Source of the DNA: Periconia sp. R9002 | Taxonomy: Eukaryota > Ascomycota > Dothideomycetes > Pleosporales > Periconiaceae | Length of the DNA: 64,000 bases | Assembly: GCA_023627715.1 (NCBI GenBank) | Contig: JAMAHW010000024.1 | Span: 186,001 to 250,000 of the forward strand | Reading direction: 5' to 3' | Part shown: positions 9,819 through 21,738 of the stretch, piece by piece | Layout: each line of letters opens with the position of its first letter | How positions within the stretch are numbered: the first letter of the stretch is position 1 | Translations under genes and position numbers: made by a program | The notes under the pieces: generated by a model | What the model was told of the DNA's origin: nothing | The model's database searches: none | The model's input: the letters and a program-made list of their open reading frames with translations, nothing else

Positions 9819-12491
9819 TTTTTTTTCACTCCGAATTTCTTTTCGAGCAATTTCGTGTGCGTGCGTATGAGCTGTTTGGGAGAGAGAAAACCGTCGAGCG
9901 AAAAGACCGATCAATCGATTTCAGCGTGAGATAAAGTATCCCTCACTCCACAGCAACAAAAGACCAACAAGAAAGCAACAATACGAATGGTAGCAAAGGA
10001 GGAAATCAATCGCAGTAAATAACCCTCTTCCTCCCTCTTTCCCTCCCTCCTCCCTGCATCCCATCCATCCCATGCACACCACATAAAAACAAGAAAAAAA
10101 CAAGCTTTTTCTCCACCACCGCACAGCAAACCGTCATCAATGCAGACAGGCAGGCAAGCAGGCAAACCCCAACCCTACAATTTTTCCGTTATCCCCGCAA
10201 TAAAGATACGCCCGCTGGAGCCCGTGCGCTCGTATTTATGTTGCTCAAATAGGGAATTTCTCCTTCCTTCCTTTGATAAGTGATGAAGTGATGGATCGCG
10301 CATGTATGTATGTACCTAGCTCAAGATATTCCATGAACCTCGTTTTTCACATAGGAATCTGTTCGTTTCTTTCCTGTGGCAAGTGATTTGTGTCTAATAA
10401 TATCTGGCAGGCCTTGAACCCGGGCAAAAAGACGCTCGCACCCTGCCCTTTAATTGGTCTAACGCATCCGTGTATCTCTCCTTCCATCTCAACCCATCAG
10501 ATCCTCCTCCACGACAGGAACGATAAAACCCCCCATGTACAGCACACACCACACCGACCCCCTCTCACACCCACCGATAACCAACGACAAACAAATCCCC
10601 TGCTCGCACACGCATACAATGTAACGCAGTGCACGCACAACAACGCGCAGACCACTTTCCTCCCCACACCCAATCACCGCTCCAGAATCTCAGCCTCGTC
10701 AATCCGCATTCCGTCATCGGTCGCTCAAATTCTGGGGGCGGGAAAACCGATCCCATGCTGAAAATCAATCCCATTGGCTGGTCAAGCTTGCTCTTTGTGC
10801 TGAAATGTACGTAGGTTATGTTGGATGTTCGATGGACATGTGTTGACCGTAGATATCAAGGTGGAGGTGGGAGAATTTGATGGCATATAAGGGATAGATA
10901 GAACTCTTATCTGATATTTTTTTTGTAGTGTTAGTTCGGCTGGTTGATAGGTACGTCTTACAGAGAGACTGCATACTACAGGAGTGTGACTATATAAATT
11001 CTAAGCGCTTTTTAGAGATAAAATCGAATAGATTACGCAGAAGTGAATATTGAATTGTATTGATAATTACAAAGGAGGAGGTTTGCTACGATTTATTTAT
11101 AAATTAATTTTTCAAGCCACGGCTGTGTAGTTTTGACATTGGAGCTCTCTCGGAATGGTGGCTATCCTAGAAGTCCGCGGCACTCCGCAGGAAAAAAAAA
11201 AGACAGCGACATCCTTTACGCAGACTCCACCAAACCGCTCCTTCCCACCATCCCCTCACACGGTTCCTTACTTAGGTAAACAAGAAAGGCAAACTAAATC
11301 TCAGCTGCTAGACGGCTTTGATAACTTTCTTGCGAATTATATCCGTGAACGGATTCGCATAAAGTCCCTTGGGTAGGATATAACATCTTACATGAGAATT
11401 TTCTCCCTTTTGGGCACCTGCCGTTTTGAGAGAGGGGATGTATGGGATTTTTGAAGTTTTGCGCTATACATTTCTGGTGCTTCTAACCGTGAGATTGGGA
11501 TTGAAAACAATTCAATTATGGATCTTGATATTAAATTGAGTTTGGGAGAGAATGGAGGGTCTGTTTCATGAACGTGTGCCTTTAAAAACATGAAATGGGT
11601 TGAGCCGCACGGCGCACCTATACGTATTGTGGGACTGACTGACTTGGTGAGCAGCGGAAAGTAAGATGGAAATGTGCATCAACAAGTGTTATAGATTCTT
11701 GTTACCTAGAATAGAAGTTTGTATAAACTTCGTTCCGTATGTAGTCGTCCACTCTAGGCGAAAGTAAGACACTATGTAGCTTCGCTGAGAATAGCGAAGA
11801 ACGAAATTGCATCCAACAGAAGCAGAAGTGGGTATGTAGTTGTAGCAATTTTACGACCGAGAGGAAATATTATGTCCATGAAAATAGCTCCAAAGTAAGA
11901 TATTACGAGATTTCAAAGCTATGTATAAACATACACTACATAAGACAGCAACAAATATGCGTATGTAGCTTATTAACGATAGGCCAACATCATCACTGCC
12001 TAGACGGTGTTAAGATTTTGCCAAGTTTCTAACTCGACCCATTAGAGCCTCAGTATCGTCTTATATCATCAATTGCTTTATAGCTGTCTGATTTTACTCG
12101 GTCATCAACTCCTATTTGGGTAAAGTCTGTTGTTGTGCATGCGTAAGCCTGGGTGTCATACACGAACACGCCGCGCTTTATAAGACAGAATAGAATATTT
12201 TCTCATGCTACGCCGCAAAAACGCTGTCAAAGCATGAAGTGGAACTCCACCGTTTCACTGTCGCGGCGAGAACCGTCGTATACACGATGCTTCAAATGGA
12301 GAACAGAAGCAATATAAAAGCAGCCCAGACCTCGACCAAAAGAGTGGGGGCGTGGGGGNNNNNNNNNNCCTCTACCAAAAAAAACCCCCCCTCCCAGACA
12401 CAGCCCCCCCCCCCCCCCTAACCTCATTCCACCCTCTAAAGCAAGAGATAGAGAAAAATCTCCCCTGGACACATACCATAACCTATCCAAC
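9819..12491. other. Gene-poor region with assembly gap
   Basis: About 2.7 kb without a supportable gene. 9819-10200 is leader-like sequence of the preceding minus-strand gene; 10800-12200 is AT-rich and stop-laden in all frames. It ends at a run of ten N flanked by low-complexity G and C tracts. Confidence 0.5.
12359..12368. other. Assembly gap (10 N)
   Basis: Ten unknown bases lie between a G-rich stretch (12345-12358) and A/C homopolymers, including 15 consecutive C at 12404-12418. The low complexity probably broke the assembly; true size is unknown. Confidence 0.95.
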
Positions 12492-12923
12492 ATGTCCTCC
12501 ATTCCACCACTAAACTACACCCTCCTCAACGCCCTCCTCAAAACCCACCCCGCAAGCCAACCAATCCACATGCTCAACCTCTGGAAATACCGCGAGACGG
12601 CTTCCTACGCTCCCAACCTCCCTTCCACCGTCGACACCTCGCCCACCACCGGCCGCGGCGCCCTCGACCGCTATATCGCCGCCCTGCAACCCATTTTCCC
12701 GCCTAACTCGACGAATGTGTTCCTGGGGAATGTCGCGGGGGTTATTGCGGGGATTGTGGGTGAAGGGTATGATGATGTTATTGTTACGAGGTTTGAGAGT
12801 TTGAAGGGGTATGTGGATATGGTGGAGAGTAGTGTTTATAAGGACGAGGTGGCGCCGCATCGGTTGGCGGGGTTGGAGGGGTTTAAGTTTTTGGCTTTGG
12901 AGAATGTTACGGTTGAGGTTTGA
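12492..12923 (+). CDS. DUF1330-like small protein (dimeric alpha/beta-barrel type)
   Basis: An intronless frame of 143 aa with codon use like the surrounding genes: C-rich third positions at the start and G/T-rich later, a pattern seen in several genes of this window. It reads MLNLWKYRE at residues 28-36, then a glycine/valine strand (NVFLGNVAGVIAG) and FESLKGYVDM near the C-terminus. This is the strand-helix pattern of ferredoxin-like dimeric barrels such as DUF1330 proteins, whose function is mostly unknown. It could equally be a related stress or monooxygenase-like barrel. The start lies 120 bp after the assembly gap, so a longer 5' end cannot be excluded. Confidence 0.65.
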   Translation: MSSIPPLNYTLLNALLKTHPASQPIHMLNLWKYRETASYAPNLPSTVDTSPTTGRGALDRYIAALQPIFPPNSTNVFLGNVAGVIAGIVGEGYDDVIVTRFESLKGYVDMVESSVYKDEVAPHRLAGLEGFKFLALENVTVEV

Positions 12924-14279
12924 GGGCGTTGGTTAAGGGGGGGGGGAAGATCAATACTCCGGCAAGGACAAGGACAGCAATTTGACCGACGACTCCTGCA
13001 ATCGCGCCAGGTGGGGAGCACGATGGATCAATCACAAGCGAAAATCGCAGATCTCGAAGACAGTACAACTTCCATCTAGACATACCAACAAGAAAACAAG
13101 TTTTTCCATCTCTGTCAAACGCCGTAAAATACGTTTCGATGTTAACTCCACCGCCCCCATCCACACCACCCTAACCGCATCAAGGAATCATCGCTAGCTC
13201 CCATGACAATTCCTCCAATAACAACCCAATGCTTACAGGTACGAGTAAACACGTTCCCATCTACGTCACCAGTTCAACCGCTCAACGATTTCTCGCGTGA
13301 CACAGCTGTCGTCTCCCGCATTTGCATGCACTCCCTCTCGTACTCGCTAACTCGACCAATTCAAAAACAAAGATTTTATTCTGCAGCGTTTTCTCCCGAT
13401 TGGGATCCTTTTTGTATCTGGCCCCGTAGCGCATGTTTTGTTAGGATTGACGTTGTCATTCACTTTTCTGGCTGCTCTGGGTGTCGAATACTTATCTAAT
13501 TTTCATGCTTCGAGAAATTGTTGTTTGATGGCGTTTTGCGATCCCTATCATAGCTTCGCGAGTAAGCCACTCTGCTTAGCGGAGTATTTATATTTCTCAA
13601 AATGAAAACGCACTATAATTCTCAATGTGCTAGATAAGGATTGAAGTAATAGCATACGCCTAACGACGTGTCCTTCTCTCGACCAGGCGGCAGAAACTTC
13701 CAGAGGAGCAAAAGGACAAAATGAGGAAACCTACTGCAATTTTCATCTGCATATTAAGAGTAGTATGTACGCTTTATATATGTATCATCCTCTATCACGT
13801 GTGCAAAGAGTTGCCTGTGTGCTCGTCCTGGCCGAGGACGTTGCAGTGTTTTTTCTGCTTGCGTCGATACCCAGGATAGCAATACTCTGTGATGATCAAT
13901 CTACAATCCATATATGTATCATCCTGGAAAAGTCGTTCCCAAGTTATAAGTTACGAGAATTGGATTATCGATTGTTGGGAGTATTGTATGCGAGAAAACT
14001 TTCGTTTATTAAATATCATCAAAATACGAATTGTAATCTCGACTTTACAGTGCATACATTCCATCGACGAGAAAAAAAAGGCCACAAAATCTAACAATAC
14101 AACCGAAGAATGACAATGAACAGCAATAAAGTGAACGAGAAAAGACGATGGACCGTCACGAATTCACCTGTCTGAATGTCTACCACATTCCGACAGCAAC
14201 TCCAAACGCATCGCTACATATTTCCAGGATCGGGAAGAATCCATCATGGGACTCCAATTCCGAGTAATAGTTCACGCTT
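12924..14279. other. Intergenic with dispersed-repeat copy A
   Basis: No gene is supported. A minus-strand frame near 12907-13164 has a hydrophobic patch but no start context or partner exons. The main content is a repeat copy at about 13813-13900 and AT-rich sequence. Confidence 0.45.
13776..13925 (+). repeat. Dispersed repeat, copy A, flanked by a 16-bp direct repeat
   Basis: The core at 13813-13900 (from GCCTGTGTGCTCGTCC to AATACTCTGTGATGATCAAT) is clearly related to 16861-16951 (same strand) and to 55264-55370 (opposite strand). The core of this copy is bracketed by a perfect direct repeat, ATATATGTATCATCCT, at 13776-13791 and 13910-13925. The family is unidentified; no coding capacity is seen. 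Confidence 0.7.
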
Positions 14280-15836
14280 TCATTCCGACGCGATGAAGCG
14301 AGTCAGACGGGTGGAGCGCTTTGAGTCCTTCTTGTCATCAATTTCGTCGAATTCACCTGGGTCTGGAGCGGCGCTGAGGGGAAATTGTAGGCAGTCTGCA
14401 AACAACCTTGCAAATGCTATAGAAGTAAATCGTCCAAAGTTCCTGTACGTGTATTTCTTTCCGTTTGCTAGGAATGCAGTTATGGTAGCTTCGAAGTCGG
14501 AGGCATACGTGCCCTGGATGGCGATCCCAGTGCCTGCATTAAATGTTAAAGAAAGAAGGGTAGAAAGAGATGCATTCAACCTACAGCGGAGTGCCATTTG
14601 AGGTGGGACCACCTCGTCGATTGTTGTGCTGTCCTCCCAACCCTTCGTTTCAGAGTTGGTCCTAGATGTCATTGTTGTCATTTCGTAAGAAAGCTGGTGC
14701 GATGTTTGGATGTCGACTTCGGCCTACATGAACGGTTAATGATGTTTAGTTTTGAATACATTTTTTGGGCTCACAATTTCCGGGACTCCAACGCTGAGAC
14801 CAACAGTCACTGCAGGTAATGTCAGTGGGACTAGCTGACAATATTTGACCGTTGCCTTGCAAATACATACCTGTATACGAGTAACCGAAAGTGTGGGATT
14901 CTGAAGTTGTCTAAATTCCCCTGGATTAGCGTGTTGTTTCGTTGCCCGAGATTAGAACTACGTACAATCTCCTTGGTTGTCTCCTGCTTGACAGTGAGTA
15001 AACTGTGCACGGTCTTATTCTCCCCACCTATTTTGTTGGGGTTCCTAATCCATTTATCGGTCGACACAACGGCATTCTCCATACCCTTCTTCTGCTCAGT
15101 CCACACTTTAGGATCTTCTTTGAATTTCATGTCGGTCATCTCCAGACTCTTGATAGCGGACTCCAGGAACTTGAAATGGAGGGTAGTGACCCAGGCGCCA
15201 GCAGCGCCCTAGCATAAGTCAGCGAGAAAAACAAGACTTAAAAGCAAAAGTCTCTACATACTGACACTGCTAAGAGCTTGCCACTCCCGGTATTGACTTG
15301 CTGCCAGCTGTCCTTGTCAATCTTGGAACCTCCAGCTTCAAAGTCTTCCTTGCCCGCCTCAGTGATCACAATCTTGCCAACAGCATCCATCGGATCGCCA
15401 TCGTCAGGTTTGTTGTTCCAGAGCTGCAGCCCGATAGACGCATCTTCTCCCCACATTCTCTCACCGTAATCTTTGACGCCGGCGTTTTGTCCGTGTATGG
15501 CACCCCAATCTCCACCTGCGAATTGGAACTGGACGGCTTTGACCTGAAACTTTGCCCACCAGACACGGATGCCAGTAATCACATAGCCCGTATCCCACTT
15601 GGACTCGCAGAAGCGTTGGTATTGAGGATTAATATGCATTGGGATACCGGCTTCTCCGACGACAAATGGGCCTGTTATTGAAATTAACAATATGAAGCTT
15701 CACTGTGCAGTCAAATGAACAGACCTTCATCGCATGGTGGCGCAGTGGCGGAATTGGTATCGCCCCGTAGGACTACAGCACTGACGGAACTGAAAACGGA
15801 CAGAAGGACTGTCGCGGTGGGCAGGAAGAAGCGCAT
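14280..15836 (-). CDS. Secreted aerolysin-like beta-pore-forming protein (putative)
   Basis: Exons in transcription order: 15836-15725, 15671-15262, 15208-14966, 14910-14871, 14809-14775 and 14723-14280, with a possible further 51-bp intron near 14529-14579 that keeps the frame either way. The first exon encodes a signal peptide. Residues of exon 2 form a tryptophan- and glycine-rich beta domain resembling a lectin-type receptor-binding module. The later small exons give alternating Ser/Thr and hydrophobic residues, the signature of the membrane-inserting hairpin of aerolysin / ETX-MTX2 family proteins, followed by a Val-Pro-Pro turn. Family members oligomerise and form beta-barrel pores; fungal relatives are linked to defence or host interaction. 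Function here is inferred from fold-type pattern only. The many micro-exons make boundaries approximate. Confidence 0.6.
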
Positions 15837-17942
15837 AGTGGCAGACTTCAAAAGGTCAACGATTGAAACGAATGGAAAGCAGTCTAAACTGCGAATGGCG
15901 GAAACGAATGTATGAACGATTGAATGAACGAACGAATGAATGAAGACTTGCTGAAGATAGAGACTCCAACTAGTTTATCAATACTCTTTTATACACTTCA
16001 CTTACCGCCCGATTATATGATCCACTGAGTGCTTCTCTAGTCTACTACCATTATTCCCGACCCCAAACCAATCTCGCACGGAGATGAACCGCCAAGATGC
16101 ATCTTTTACTGGTCCACAAGGCATATCCCAGTACGAAACAAACTAAATCACTTCATTTGGGATTAACTTACCTATTTCGCATCCCCTATACGAGTTGCCA
16201 AGCTGGTTGAGGCCATGAAAGACATTGTATTCGATGGAATTTTTCAGGCGTATAAGCAGTGCAGAGCCTCATCCATCTGCGTGCTGTCTCTCTCTTTCCT
16301 AAACAGGCTATAGACGGCGATTGAGACGAAAGCCACCAGTAAACGGCCGCAGATCATGCATGCCGAGTATCAAATGTTCTCCCGAGGCGCTTGGGGGATT
16401 CTATATTGATTCGCAGGTTCTACTATCCGTGTCTGGGATTTTTGTCGTTTGTTATGAAATCGATAAGGCTGAGACACACACGCAGGTACATTGGGGCTGA
16501 GCGCATAACGAGAACTTTTTATATGCCAGACCGTAATTTTTTACCTAAAACGGACATGGCATAGACAAAGTTTGATTTGATATAGTTCCTAGCGAGACTT
16601 GGCTACATGCAATTAAGCGCTTGCGATGTCCAGTTAAAACTCAATCAGTGCTGTGTCCCCTATAGGTGAAAAGTGTCACGTGCGCAAACAGTTCATTACG
16701 GGGTTTGGCTGGGCTTAGAACAGGGTGTCAACCGCACTTTTTACTTTGAAATACTGTTAAACACCCTCTCAAAGTAGCTGCTATAGGCACTCAACGTACA
16801 ATCTAGACTTTGATTTCTGTCAGAAAGCATTCCCAAGGTGTGCCAAACCCCGTAATGTTGGCTGTGTGTCCGTCCTGGTCGAGGACGTTACCAATTGTTT
16901 TCCCCCCTACGTGTGTCGACACCTAGGATAACAATACTCTGTGGTGATCAATTCAAAATTTGCAGATGAGAACTTACGAGTTGAGAAAGATAAATCGTAT
17001 TGAAGTACCCCCCTTCCTCCCATCCCAAGGCTATCCTTGCGCAGACAAAAAGAAATCAAAATATCCAATGGTTATAGACACTTGAAACAGTACATATGCT
17101 AACTAGGCTGCCTAGGCCCATTCAAAAGAGTGATTAGAAGGTGGTGATAGAAAGGCGAAAAAAAATCTGGCAACAAAAATCTAATGACAACAAAAAAGGC
17201 TAACACAAAAGAGTATTAGTGAACTAAAAAAAAGGCAAAAAAAGGCAAAAGAAGGTTAACATTGAACAAAAGAAAAAGCACGTGACGCCCCTCCCCTAAC
17301 CCGACCCTACCTAACCCATTCACTCCCTCCTTCCACACCCAATCCTTCACAAACCATCCCCCCACACCACAATATCATCTCTTGTACAAGCCAACTCCTC
17401 GTACACCACCCTCTCCCCTCTAATACATCCCAGCCCTAGCCCAGCCTAGATCCATGTGGGGCTCACCCGCCGAGAGGGGTACGTGGTTCCCCGCTCCCTC
17501 CCTCCCTTAGTTAAACGAGATCTACATACATGTACGAACCATGGCGGAGCAGCGAGCTAATATAATCTCCTATTGATATAATCAATTGATTGATTTTTTA
17601 AACGAGAGCACACTGCGCACAGCAATTGTACCCACCGGCACTTGTGGAAGAATACACATTCGATACAAGGTTCGACGTCGGAAGTATCCATCCAATTTAT
17701 TAGAAAAAAAATCTGGAATTTTTGGCTTCGATGGTGGATGTTTACACGTTGCGCGGTAGTTGAAGTCGTGTCGGGAGGGGGATTTACCTATGGTAGGATC
17801 ACTTTGTTAAGAGGAGGGATTAGAGCTAGCGAGTCATGATTGTCCGTTCAACTCTCCCTCCTCTTCTCCCCTTTTACACTCTACGTACAAACGCGCGCAA
17901 GTCTGTTTGTGAAGACATTGTGCGTGTGGGCTGTGAATACGC
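15837..17942. other. Intergenic with dispersed-repeat copy B
   Basis: About 2.1 kb. It contains the promoter of the minus-strand secreted protein, repeat copy B, A-rich tracts with AAAAAAGGC-like words (17150-17280), and leader sequence of the transporter. No gene could be supported on either strand. Confidence 0.5.
16861..16951 (+). repeat. Dispersed repeat, copy B
   Basis: Related to copy A over the full core, from GCTGTGTGTCCGTCCTGG to ACAATACTCTGTGGTGATCA, with scattered C/T differences. It lies 3 kb from copy A on the same strand. No termini are evident. Confidence 0.7.
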
Positions 17943-20041
17943 ATGGCGCTGGGTATTGTCGAGCCTAGGACGCTGCACGAGCGGCCTCCGGGAACGGAAT
18001 ATCTCGTTGACGACAACGATGGTGATGATGCGCAGCGAGACGTGCGGGAAGACCAGGGGATAACGAGGTTGAAACATGGGATGGGGAAAGTGAGTGCGCA
18101 CGAAAAAATAAGCCTTAACCCGTCAATTTTTTGAAAGGGTTTCTTGTTTTTTTGCTAATGCGAAAAATGGTAGAAAGGAGATATCATACTCATCCCGCAA
18201 CCATCCTCCGATCCCAACGACCCACTCGTGAGTACCTACATCCATAAACGTCTTACCTATTTCCATACCGCGCGCGACGCTCAATCGACAAAAGCTGATG
18301 AATGGTCTCCGGGGTACTAGCTATGGCCGACATGGAAGCGCGAATCCGCCTTCTTCTTCCTCTTCCTCAACTGCATCGTCTTCGCCGCATGTCCAGGTCC
18401 TATGATCGCACCCGCCACCGTCGCGTTAGCGTCCCAACTCCACGTCCCCATTAAACACGTCGCGCAGTTGTCCGGGTACCAGCTTTTGATTGTTGGGGCT
18501 TTAGGGTTGGTTTCTCCGTTTCCTTTTGCTTGCTCTCTCGGGTTGTATGAGTAGGTTGTATTTGACGTTGATTGATTGATGAATGTTAGACCTCTCGTTT
18601 CCGTCCTCGCGCAGAAATACGGTAAACGCCCTCAATTCCTCATCGCCAGCGTTTTTGGCGTAATTGGGACGGGGATATGCATTGCCTCCTTCTCGCACGC
18701 TTCTTTGAAGACATCATACCGCGTTCTCCTCGCGGGCCGCATGATCCAGGGTATCGGAACCACAGCGTATGAATCGCTTTCCGTCGCCGCTATAGGCGAC
18801 ATGTTCTTCCTCCACGAAAGAGGCCTCCGCTGTGCGCTGTTGGTACTAACTCTGGCGTCGATGTCGTCGTTTATTGCGGTGGTTGCGGGAACGTTGTGTG
18901 AGAATCTCGGCGCGCGGATGCTGTTTGTCGTGCTTTTGCCTATCCAAGCGGTTGCGGCTGTGGGGGTGGGGTTGTTTGTGCCCGAGATGCAGTTTCGACA
19001 ACGGGGAACGAGGAGGGAGGGGATGGATGGTGGTGTTTCTGCGGATGAGAAAATGGGGAGTGGGAAGCAGGAGAATGTTACTGTCTCGCATGACGCGAGT
19101 CCACGGTATGCGAATTCTACGACGACGAGCACGGCACAGGGACCAGATCTTTCACAACGCCGTCGAACTTTTGTCCAGGATCTCCGCTTGTCGTCGGGAA
19201 CGTACTCACACGACAGCATTTTCAAACTCCTTGGCTCAATCTTCATCCACTTCCTCAACCCAGCCGTGCTTTGGATACAAATCGTGAGCGCGGTGCTCGT
19301 CTCCTTCTTCGTAGGCACAGCATACACCCTCGCGCAAACCTTCACCCCACCGCCCTACCGCCTCACCGTATCGCAGAACGGATACTTCTTCTCGGGTGCG
19401 CTGGTCGGCGGGGTCCTCGGTATTTCGGCCGGCCCGCTGTGTGATTTCATCGCACGGCGGTTGGCGAAGAGGAACAAGGGCCTGTTTGAAGCCGAGTTCC
19501 GCATCCCGATTTGTCTCGTTGCGGTTGTGGTGTTTGCAGTGGGGTGGTTTGTCTTTGGGTGGGCGTTGGATGAGGGGAAGAAGGGGGTTGCTGAAAGGGT
19601 AATTGCGCCGGGACAGATCGTGATTGTGTGCTCGGTTTGCTATGGATGTATTTGCTTTGCGACCAGCGTGGCGAGTACGGGGGCTGGGCTGTATGTGCTG
19701 TGAGTCGTCCCCTTCTTTCATCCTCTTCCCTCGACAATCCTTAACCATAAAACCGAAACCCCTCAATCACTAACGAGCCCACTTTTTTCAAAAATGATAG
19801 CGACGCATTCCCCACCCACGCCACCGAAATCTTCATCCTCCAGATGATGATCAAAAACTTCCTCTTCTACGCTTTTAGCTCCTTCATTAATGATTTCGCG
19901 GCTGAAAAGGGCCCCGCGCATATGGCGAGGGTGTTTGGGATCGCGACGTTGGCGGGGTTCACGACGTGCGTTCCTATGTATGTTTTTGGGAAGGTTAATA
20001 GGGCTGCTATGTTGCGGTGGCGCATCAAACGCGCTGGGTGA
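17943..20041 (+). CDS. MFS transporter (drug:H+ antiporter-like)
   Basis: Five exons, 17943-18089, 18174-18227, 18321-18505, 18590-19699 and 19801-20041, give 578 aa, right for a fungal DHA1-type permease. The N-terminal cytosolic tail (about 70 aa, Asp/Glu-rich) ends at the usual PxxDPxxPL/WPTWK entry to helix 1. Visible elements are helix 1 (AFFFLFLNCIVFAACPGPMI), the loop motif QKYGKRPQ after helix 2, GRMIQGIG in helix 4, a 90-aa central loop, and the second set of six helices ending with MYVFGKVNRAAM. It sits in the plasma membrane and moves a small molecule, probably by proton antiport; the substrate is unknown. The intron after 18505 has a GTTGGT donor. The last exon is needed to complete helices 11-12. 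Confidence 0.88.
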
Positions 20042-20556
20042 TGGGCTTTTGGGTAGGGCGGAGCGTGTGGCGTGGGAGTTCGTTCTGTGGTGTAATGTAG
20101 GGTTCGAAGGGATTATACAGTGTTAATTGGTTGGCTGTTTTGAAGAGTTTGAAGAGTTTGAATGGAGGGTTTGTGTTTTGGCGATGGAAGTGAAGAGTTT
20201 GGCTGGTTGGTTGCGAAAATCGTTGAATCATCCAAACATACAGTAATGTATCACCAGTCCAACAACACGTCTGGTTTTAACATGTGTATAGCCTTTTCGA
20301 AACCAAACCTACGATTTTCAAGGGTACAAGTATAATCTAACGACAGCGACTTATGTCAGTGCATTATAGGCCTCGAGTGTCTCCAACCAACATTCTCTCG
20401 TCAAATCCCGCGACATCACAGCATTGTAATACATCACGCCAACTCAAACACCTTCAAAATCCAAACTCGTAATTGGTATCTACCATGCCTAGTTCCTCTA
20501 CCCAAACAAGACAAATCTACCCCAAAACCCACTCACTCCTCTTCCCCTCTCCTCCC
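20042..20556. other. Intergenic, convergent 3' ends
   Basis: 515-bp spacer between convergent transporter and coiled-coil genes. Nothing is seen beyond UTR-like sequence. Confidence 0.45.
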
Positions 20557-20587
20557 TCAGCACCCCGTAATAATGTCGAACTCGCTC

Positions 20588-20623
<36 letters not shown>

Positions 20624-21738
20624 GAGGCGTCCCCCACCTCCTCCTCCTCCTCCACCTCCTCCAGCGAGTCCGTCACCACCTCCACCTCACCCCCAACACC
20701 CTCCCCGTCTTCCACCACCGCAGGCACCTCCAACCCCACCTTCACCGCCGCCAAGCTCTCCGTAGCCCTCAGCTGGGCCACCCACATCGCATCAAACCGC
20801 CGCCCCGCCTCCGCCTCATGCGCCTGCGCAACACGCAACGCAACACGCAGATGCTGCACACAATCCGTACAACCCACCGTCCCATCACACGCCTCAGTCG
20901 CGTTCGCAAGCGCGCGTTTCGTATCGTCGAGTTGGAGCAGGAACCCCGCGGCTTTCTGCTGCTCCTGCTGCAGCATGTGCTCGACGAGCTGCTTCTGCAC
21001 GCCCATCTCGCGGAGTTGCGCGTTGGCGCCGTAGAGTTGCGAGGAGAAGGCTTCGTTGAAGGAGGCGTGGTAGCGGCGGAAGGTGTCGAGTTCGTGCTGT
21101 TTGGCGGCGAGGGTGGATTTTGCGGATACGAGGTCTGCTAAAGCGGCGTCGAGGTTTTGGAGGGTGGTGTCGTGGGAGAGGGCGAGGGCGTCGAGTTTCT
21201 TTTTGGTTTCGAAGGTGGAGGCGGAGGTTGGTTTTTTGAGGTGCGGGGGGATGCTGTAGATGGGTTTGCGGCGGATTTGGGCTTCGGCTTCGGCGAGGGA
21301 GGCTTTGGTGTTGTAGAGGGTGACTTTGTGGGAGAGGAGGTCGTTCTTCGTGTCGGAGAGGTCTTTGTTGAGAGCGGCGAGTTCGGAGTCGTGCTTGGAT
21401 TTCAGGTCGTGAATTTGGGTGGTCATGGCGGTGCGCTCTTCGTCCATCTTGGTTTCCATCTCTTTGATACGAGCGGCCATAGCGTCGTGCTCCTCAGCGA
21501 ATAGAGCTTCTTTCTTCTGCTTGTCTTTCTCTTGATTCTGAGCGATATACTCCAAGGCATCGATGTGTCCGAGACTCATGCGGAGATTTGCGGAGATCTT
21601 CCTGGCGGTGGCTAGATCGACGGGTCCTTTGGTAATGGGCTTGGTGAGCTCCTGAAGTTCTTCGATGAGGCCGGTCATGCCGGCGAGTGCCTCGGAGACA
21701 TCGAAGATGGGCACGAAGACGCGGGAGTAGCCAGGCAT
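20557..21738 (-). CDS. Coiled-coil protein with acidic C-terminus
   Basis: An uninterrupted frame of 393 aa from the first ATG (MPGYSRVFVPIFDV). The open frame extends upstream to 21894 but without another ATG. Residues 10-60 form a helical N-terminal segment. Residues about 70-330 are heptad-rich and predicted as long coiled coils (for example KDKQKKEALFAEEHDAMAAR), with a short Pro-containing break near residue 160. A CxxC pair (CDGTVGCTDCVQH) lies near residue 290. The tail is Glu/Val-rich and ends in a run of 12 Asp encoded by an ATC/GAT trinucleotide repeat. No enzyme domain is seen; a structural or tethering role is a guess. Confidence 0.75.
20588..20622 (+). repeat. Trinucleotide microsatellite (TCA)n inside a coding exon
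   Basis: About twelve perfect TCA/ATC units on the plus strand; read on the minus strand as GAT codons they give the poly-Asp run at the C-terminus of the coiled-coil protein. Likely length-variable. Confidence 0.9.

Noticed and set aside
10390..10761. 123-codon plus-strand frame before the gene-poor region
   Set aside because: Low-complexity His/Pro/Thr product, starts without context, no family resemblance.
12907..13164. Minus-strand frame with a hydrophobic patch (PPGAIAGVVGQIAVLVLAG)
   Set aside because: It resembles the stalk/TM of mucin-like proteins but no signal peptide, partner exon or good start was found; possibly a decayed fragment.
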